Assembly: GCF_000348925.1 (NCBI RefSeq)
Contig: NZ_AODQ01000021.1
Span: 1-46,888, forward strand
Direction: 5' to 3'
DNA from: Cesiribacter andamanensis AMV16
GTDB lineage: Bacteria > Bacteroidota > Bacteroidia > Cytophagales > Cyclobacteriaceae
Length of the DNA: 46,888 nucleotides
Shown here: piece by piece, positions 42,624-46,888 of the stretch
Layout of the letters: each line of letters starts with the position of its first letter
Numbering within the stretch: position 1 is the first letter of the stretch
Made by a program: the position numbers and the translations under genes
The notes under the pieces: generated by a model
Told to the model about the DNA's origin: nothing
Database searches by the model: none
The model's input: only the letters and a program-made list of their open reading frames with translations

Positions 42624-43289
42624 ATGAAACTAGTAAAAGCATTCTGTCTGGTGCTGACTTGTGCGGTTGTTTTAAGCAGTTGCGCTGGTTCCTATCATCA
42701 AATTTATCCCCGTTCCCTGGAGTATTCCTATGCCACTGCTGCACAGGCCCCAGTAACCCTTGGCTATCGCTATGATGTGCTGTCCCAGCGTGGCAATAAG
42801 AAATTTGCCCGCAAGGAAGAAAAAAATAATATCCAGCTGATGGCCGTACAGCTCACCAACAACACCAGTACCCCCCTGGTCTTTGGCAGAGACATTCAGC
42901 TGACCAACAACAATGTAGTGGTAAACCCCCTACCGAGCGGCCTTGTACATAAGCAACTGAAGCAGCAGGCTCCCCTGTTTTTACTTTACCTGCTCATGAG
43001 CCCCATGAAGGTAACGGTCACCAAAGCTACAAATGGCTTTGTAACCGAACAGTCGGTTTATCCCGTAGGCCTGATCCTGGGCCCTGCGCTGGGCGTTGGC
43101 AATATGGTGGTGGCCTCGGGCAATAATCAGAAATTTCAGGCAGAACTGCTGCAGCACGATCTGGTGGGCAGAATCATTCAACCGGGCGAAACGGTCTATG
43201 GACTTGTAGGCGTGGGCCATACGGGCTATGCCCCCCTTTCGGTGCGGCTTGTGGATACGGCCACCTCTACCGATCAGGAGCTGGACTAA
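42624..43289 (+). CDS. Lipoprotein of unknown function
   Basis: A 221-aa lipoprotein. The start at 42624 gives a lipoprotein signal (MKLVKAFCLVLTCAVVLSSC, lipobox LSSC) and follows a good promoter by 22 nt; the longer upstream frame is not credible. The mature part begins AGSYHQIYPRSLEYSY and has an internal Asn-rich stretch (LTNNTSTPLVFGRDIQLTNN) and a hydrophobic segment (APLFLLYLLMSPMKVTVT) that could be a membrane-associated helix. I recognise no catalytic motif. Similar short lipoproteins of unknown role are common in Cytophagales. It is divergent from prmA. Confidence 0.75.
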   Translation: MKLVKAFCLVLTCAVVLSSCAGSYHQIYPRSLEYSYATAAQAPVTLGYRYDVLSQRGNKKFARKEEKNNIQLMAVQLTNNTSTPLVFGRDIQLTNNNVVVNPLPSGLVHKQLKQQAPLFLLYLLMSPMKVTVTKATNGFVTEQSVYPVGLILGPALGVGNMVVASGNNQKFQAELLQHDLVGRIIQPGETVYGLVGVGHTGYAPLSVRLVDTATSTDQELD

Positions 43290-43313
43290 GGGCTTCAGCC
43301 CTATACTACACAC

Positions 43314-43339
43314 AAAAGGACTCGTGCGAGTCCTTTTTT
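43314..43339. terminator. Bidirectional terminator
   Basis: The 11-bp stem AAAAGGACTCG/CGAGTCCTTTT (43314-43324 with 43327-43337) is followed by further Ts. It lies between the convergent lipoprotein and DUF6150-like genes. Confidence 0.85.
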
Positions 43340-43340
43340 G

Positions 43341-43688
43341 TTAGCGGCAGCCGGCAAAAGAGGCTACATCGGTATAGGCAATGGTAAAGTCGGCAAAGGC
43401 CCGGGACTCGGCCAGGTAAATCTTGAAATTGGCAAAGGCCGGTTTATCAGTAAAATGCCAGAGGCCGGGCTGGTCGGCAAACAGCCGGTTTTCTTCAGAA
43501 TAGACCAGCAGTTTGGCCGAGCTTTCATATTCTTCTATATATACCCTGAAATGCGCCTCCTGCGGATTGTCGGTTACATAGACCGATCCCTTCAGCTGGC
43601 AAATATCCCGGGCGGCAGGCAGGGGGGCCGCTTCCGGCGCCGGGACAGCGCCCAGCAGCCAGACGTAAAGGATCACAAGGGGATGCAT
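43341..43688 (-). CDS. DUF6150-like exported protein
   Basis: A 115-aa exported protein. I chose the ATG at 43688 (MHPLVILYVWLLGAVPAPEA...), although 43691 is equally possible; the 14 residues before them in the longer frame include a Cys/Arg-rich stretch unlike a signal peptide. The mature part repeats a 'V-Y-x-x-x-A-x-F-x-V-Y' pattern: SVYVTDNPQEAHFRVYIEEY, ESSAKLLVYSEENRLFADQP, AFANFKIYLAESRAFADFTI. I recall this from the DUF6150 group. Cys near the N-terminus (DICQ) and at the end (AGCR) could form a disulfide. The receptor gene 43778 lies 90 nt upstream on the same strand. Function unknown. Confidence 0.65.
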   Translation of the reverse strand: MHPLVILYVWLLGAVPAPEAAPLPAARDICQLKGSVYVTDNPQEAHFRVYIEEYESSAKLLVYSEENRLFADQPGLWHFTDKPAFANFKIYLAESRAFADFTIAYTDVASFAGCR

Positions 43689-43777
43689 CATAGGGGTATA
43701 ACTCCTTTTTCTTGCACAAGATTGCATCATTTAGCCATTATTTCAAGCCCGTGGGTAAGCCAGCCGGAGGTTGCGGC

Positions 43778-45963
43778 CTAGTGATGGGCCTCGCCGAACA
43801 GCTTCCAGATAAAGCCGCCGTTGATCACAAAGCCATCGGTAGGCGCCCAGATCTGGGCAAAGCGCGGGTTGCTCAGGGGCGGCTGCACAATCTCCCCATA
43901 GCGGGACTGGCGCGTATCCAGAAAGTTTTCGAAGTTAAGGAACAGGCTTAGCTTTTCCATCTCCCGCAGGGCCATCAGGCCCATGACCCAGTAGTCCCTT
44001 GTGCGGCTGCCGTCACTCAGGTACTGTTGGCCGGTGTAGTAGGCTTCGTAGCCGATGCGCCACCTGCCGTGCTGCTCAAACATCAGTACGGCGCCAGCGG
44101 TGTGTTTGGGGTAAGGGGTTTCTGGCGCCGCTCATCCTGATAGCGCAGTTCTACATCGGTAAATGCCCATTGCATAAAGAGCTTGAAATCGCCCCAGCCC
44201 AGGCGGGCATTGGTCTCAAAGCCGCGGCTGTTGGCCGGACGGTCGGCATTGGCATAGACAAATTGCCAGCCCGGCCCCAAATGCAGCATCAGGGAATTCT
44301 GCAGGCGGGTATAGAAAAAGAGCTGGTTAAGGGAGAAGCTTATTCCTTCTCCGATAGCGGTGGTATAATTCAGGTCCAGGTTGCCGCCAAGGGAGCGTTC
44401 GGCCCTGGTCGTCCCGGAGTTTATGGGGGCTACGTTCAGGAAGGCCAGTGCCTCGGCCTCTTCGGTAAAGGGGGTGGGCAGCTTGTAGCCCAGGCCGCCG
44501 CCGATGCGGGCCGTTAGTTTAGGACCGGGCTTGTACATGAGCGAGAGGCGGGGCAGCACAAAGGTTCCCCAGTCTGCTGCATAGTCGGTGCGCAGGCCGC
44601 TCTCCAGGGCCAGCTGCTCCAGGGGGTACCAGCTGTGCTGGGCAAAGGCCCCCAGGGTAGTATGCTGATAATCCCGGGCGGCCATGCCCTGTGGATGAGC
44701 TTCGGTAAAGCCATCGGTAAAGAGGTTGAGCCCGCCAATCCAGCGGTTTTCTTCCGGCCCGAAGGCATAGCTGGCTTCGGAAAAACTGGCCCACTGCTGG
44801 CCCGAAAAGCGGTAGTCGGGCAGCTGAATTTCCCGGTCAAAAAAACTGATGCTGTTGCGCAGAGCCAGGGCGGCACCCCCTTCCAGCTGCCGATCAAAGG
44901 TCAGTTGGCTGGAGAGGCGCTTGGAGTTGTTTTGCTCTACAAAGCCGCCGGGCGGGGCCAGCTCAGATTCCAGCGCCTGAATGTTGCCGCCGGTGCGCTC
45001 TTCCAGCGCAGCATTCAGGCCCAGCCAGAGGGTGGTGCCTTCGCCCCAGTAGCGAAATACCCGGGGGTTGAGGGTAAGGCTGCGCACCTGGGGAATATCC
45101 GAAAAGCCATCTTCGTTGGGGTCGTAGGCCTTTTGGGTATGGCCTGAGGCGTAGAGGGTGGTGCCCCAGCCCTGGTTGCGGCTGCTGTAAAAGCCATTGA
45201 GGGTGGTGCCCAGGGCGCTGGTCTGGTTAAGCATAAAGCTAAGCTCGGGTTCATCGCCGGGCTTTTTGGTCACCAGGTTCACCAGCCCTGCAATGGCGCC
45301 GCCCCCGTAGAGGGTAGAGGCGCTGCCCTTGATCACTTCCACCTGCTGCAGGTCCAGGGGGGGTATCTGCATAATGCTGAGGCCGCCGGCAAAGCCGCTG
45401 TAGAGCGGAAAGCCATCGCGCAGCAGCTGGGTGTAGCGCCCGTCGAGCCCCTGGATGCGGATGCTCTGATTGGCCGAGCTGGCCGAGGTTTGCTGCATCT
45501 GGATGCCGGTACTCTCGCGCAGCAGCATGGCAATGTTGGTGGAGTTCATGACTGCCTTTTCGCCCAGCTCCTCCCCGCTGATGGCCTCCACCCGGGTGGG
45601 AATGTCCTCAATGGTGCGGCTGCTGCGGGTAGCACTGATCAGCACGGCCTCCAGCTCCTCTTCCGGCTCCAGGCCCACTACCAGCGGCTCATCGGTGGAC
45701 AGCGGAAACTGCAGCACCAGTTGTCTGGTAGCGTAGCCTACATACGAAAACACCAGCACCTGCCGGCCGGGGGGTATGTTTTCCAGCGTAAGCACACCCT
45801 GGGTATTGGCGGTGGCGCCCTGCTGGCTGCCTTTCAGCAATACGGTAGCGCCGGGCAGCGACTCCCCGCTGTCATGATCCTGGATACGCAGGGTTACCCG
45901 GTGCTGGGCCAGCAGGGGCAATGCACTCAAACAGCTAAAGGCCAGTAGAAAAAATAATCTCAT
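43778..45963 (-). CDS. TonB-dependent receptor, frameshifted near its C-terminus
   Basis: A receptor of about 728 aa after correction. The ATG at 45963 opens the signal peptide (MRLFFLLAFSCLSALPLLAQ). Carboxypeptidase-like domain: about 20-105 (LRIQDHDSGESLPGATVLLK). Plug: about 115-225 (STGIQMQQTSASSANQSIRI, GSASTLYGGGAIAGLVNLVT), typical of siderophore/vitamin-type TonB receptors. The main frame reaches a stop at 44083-44085 after ERRQKPLTPNT; in the next frame the protein continues PYPKHTAGAVLMFEQHGRWR and ends with the receptor C-terminus NGGFIWKLFGEAHH. A single missing base in the G runs at 44107-44118 explains this. Substrate unknown; the last strands suggest an intact barrel once corrected. 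Confidence 0.85.
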
Positions 45964-45994
45964 AGAAGGGCTACATATATATGGTACCAAAAAC

Positions 45995-46026
45995 GCAAAA
46001 AGGGGCTGCACCGGCCCCTTTTTTGC
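45995..46026 (-). terminator. Rho-independent terminator after tpiA
   Basis: GCAAAAAGGGGC pairs with GCCCCTTTTTTGC around a short loop; on the minus strand it is followed by TTTTTGCGTTTTT. It separates tpiA from the receptor gene that follows on the same strand. Confidence 0.8.
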
Positions 46027-46046
46027 GCTCAGCGAATCGGTGGGGC

Positions 46047-46808
46047 TTAGCAGGATTTTACCACATCGGTAAAATCGCGGCTTTTCAGGGAAGCCCCTCC
46101 TACCAGGCCCCCATCCACATCGGGCTTGGCAAACAGGCCGCGGGCATTGCCGGGGTTTACGCTGCCGCCGTACAGAATGCGGATCTCCTGCGCCAGGGCC
46201 TCGCCCCACTTGCCGGCCAGCTGCTTGCGGATGTGAGCGTGCATGTCCTGCGCCTGCTCGTCGGAGGCGGTTTTGCCGGTGCCGATGGCCCAGATGGGTT
46301 CATAGGCAATCACCACCTTGCGCATCTGCTCATCGGAGAGGTGAAAGAGGCTTTCTTCCAGCTGGCGCTGCACGTAGCCCTCGTGCTGGCCGCTTTCCCG
46401 CACCTCCAGCGGTTCGCCGCAGCAGAAGATGGGCTGCAGGCCGCCGGCCAGTACGGCATCCAGCTTTTTAGCCAGCTGCTGCCCGCTCTCTCCAAAATAT
46501 TCGCGGCGTTCGCTATGGCCAATGATCACCCATTTTACGCCCAGGTTTTTGAGCATGCTCACCGAGATCTCACCGGTATAAGCGCCTTTTTCATGTTCGC
46601 TCACATTTTGGGCGGCCAGGCTGATGTTTTTGGCATCACCAATGAGGCGGGCTACCTGGTGCAGGTGCGTAAAGGGGGGGGCCAGCACCACCTGTACGTT
46701 GCGGTTCAGCTCGTCTTTTACCATATTCACCACCTCGGAGGCCAGCTTCTGGCCTTCTTCGGGGGTGGTATTCATTTTCCAGTTTCCGGCTACTAGTTTT
46801 GTTCTCAT
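46047..46808 (-). CDS. tpiA: Triosephosphate isomerase
   Basis: A 253-aa glycolytic TIM-barrel enzyme interconverting dihydroxyacetone phosphate and glyceraldehyde 3-phosphate. I chose the ATG at 46808 (MRTKLVAGNWKMNT), which starts exactly at the family N-terminus; the 11 residues before it are not coding. Active-site residues are visible: Asn and Lys in AGNWKMN, His in VIIGHSERREYFGE, Glu in VIAYEPIWAIGTGKTAS, and the phosphate loop in RILYGGSVNPGNARGL and GLVGGASL. The C-terminal residues end 'VKSC'. A weak -7-like TAACTTTA lies 22 nt upstream on the minus strand (46830-46837). The window ends 80 nt beyond the start. Confidence 0.96.
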   Translation of the reverse strand: MRTKLVAGNWKMNTTPEEGQKLASEVVNMVKDELNRNVQVVLAPPFTHLHQVARLIGDAKNISLAAQNVSEHEKGAYTGEISVSMLKNLGVKWVIIGHSERREYFGESGQQLAKKLDAVLAGGLQPIFCCGEPLEVRESGQHEGYVQRQLEESLFHLSDEQMRKVVIAYEPIWAIGTGKTASDEQAQDMHAHIRKQLAGKWGEALAQEIRILYGGSVNPGNARGLFAKPDVDGGLVGGASLKSRDFTDVVKSC

Positions 46809-46888
46809 GAAAAAATTGGGTTTGTGTGCTAAAGTTAGCATTTTTTGGGAAAATGAGGGGATCTTGATTGTATGGCAGAGGCCTGGCA

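Noticed and set aside
1..46888. tRNA or rRNA genes
   Set aside because: No stretch with a T-loop consensus in a cloverleaf context or rRNA-like conserved blocks was found on either strand by reading.

Overview
The window looks like a chromosomal segment of a fairly GC-rich member of the Bacteroidota, probably order Cytophagales. The evidence is four TonB-dependent receptors, most with a carboxypeptidase-like N-terminal domain; the type IX secretion protein PorZ with its own C-terminal sorting-type domain; LytS/LytR signalling; no Shine-Dalgarno-like leaders; and repeated use of the Bacteroidota sigma-factor -7 box TAnnTTTG about 20-40 nt before start codons. No rRNA, tRNA, integrase, transposase gene or CRISPR array was seen. 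The genus cannot be decided from the sequence alone.

Layout. 1-7.6 kb: a 5'-truncated, frameshifted TonB receptor; a convergent VIT/CCC1 metal transporter; then a co-directional cluster of TonB receptor, periplasmic TPR-like protein and an overlapping LytS/LytR pair. 7.6-11.9 kb (minus): recO, porZ, thymidine kinase and a 2Fe-2S ferredoxin. 12-14.7 kb (plus): an unrecognised Pro-rich protein broken by a one-base loss in a C7 run, and a GH3/NagZ-like hydrolase. 14.7-18.5 kb: a saccharopine-dehydrogenase-like protein, then a phage-type 'VEGW...SMAQTRAIGKA' protein divergent from an SF1 RecD-like helicase across an AT-rich gap holding two dyads. 18.5-25 kb: a possible small RNA, a family 3 solute-binding protein, uvrA with a perfect 16-bp palindrome at its promoter, a LOG-family protein and a TIGR01777 epimerase.

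25-34 kb: a coiled-coil secreted protein, a lipoprotein, a beta-helix lipoprotein beside a 927-aa TonB receptor, a PLP threonine/serine dehydratase carrying a short palindromic insertion, a small acidic protein, and an M20 dipeptidase. 34-36.5 kb: a 46-codon single-pass membrane ORF and an arsR-acr3-arsC-like arsenic operon. 36.7-46.9 kb: a 1590-aa exported protein with an internal winged-helix-like segment, prmA, a lipoprotein, a DUF6150-like protein, a fourth (frameshifted) TonB receptor and tpiA.

Most of this is ordinary core genome. The points deserving a second look are: a 20-base GC-rich near-palindrome found word for word inside two unrelated coding regions; the uvrA palindrome as a candidate SOS operator; the divergent recombination-like gene pair with its dyads; the winged-helix-like segment inside a giant exported protein; the unannotated small membrane ORF; and the -7 box plus terminator that could make a short RNA. 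Three genes carry frameshifts, at least two of them next to C/G runs, which points to sequencing error rather than real gene decay.
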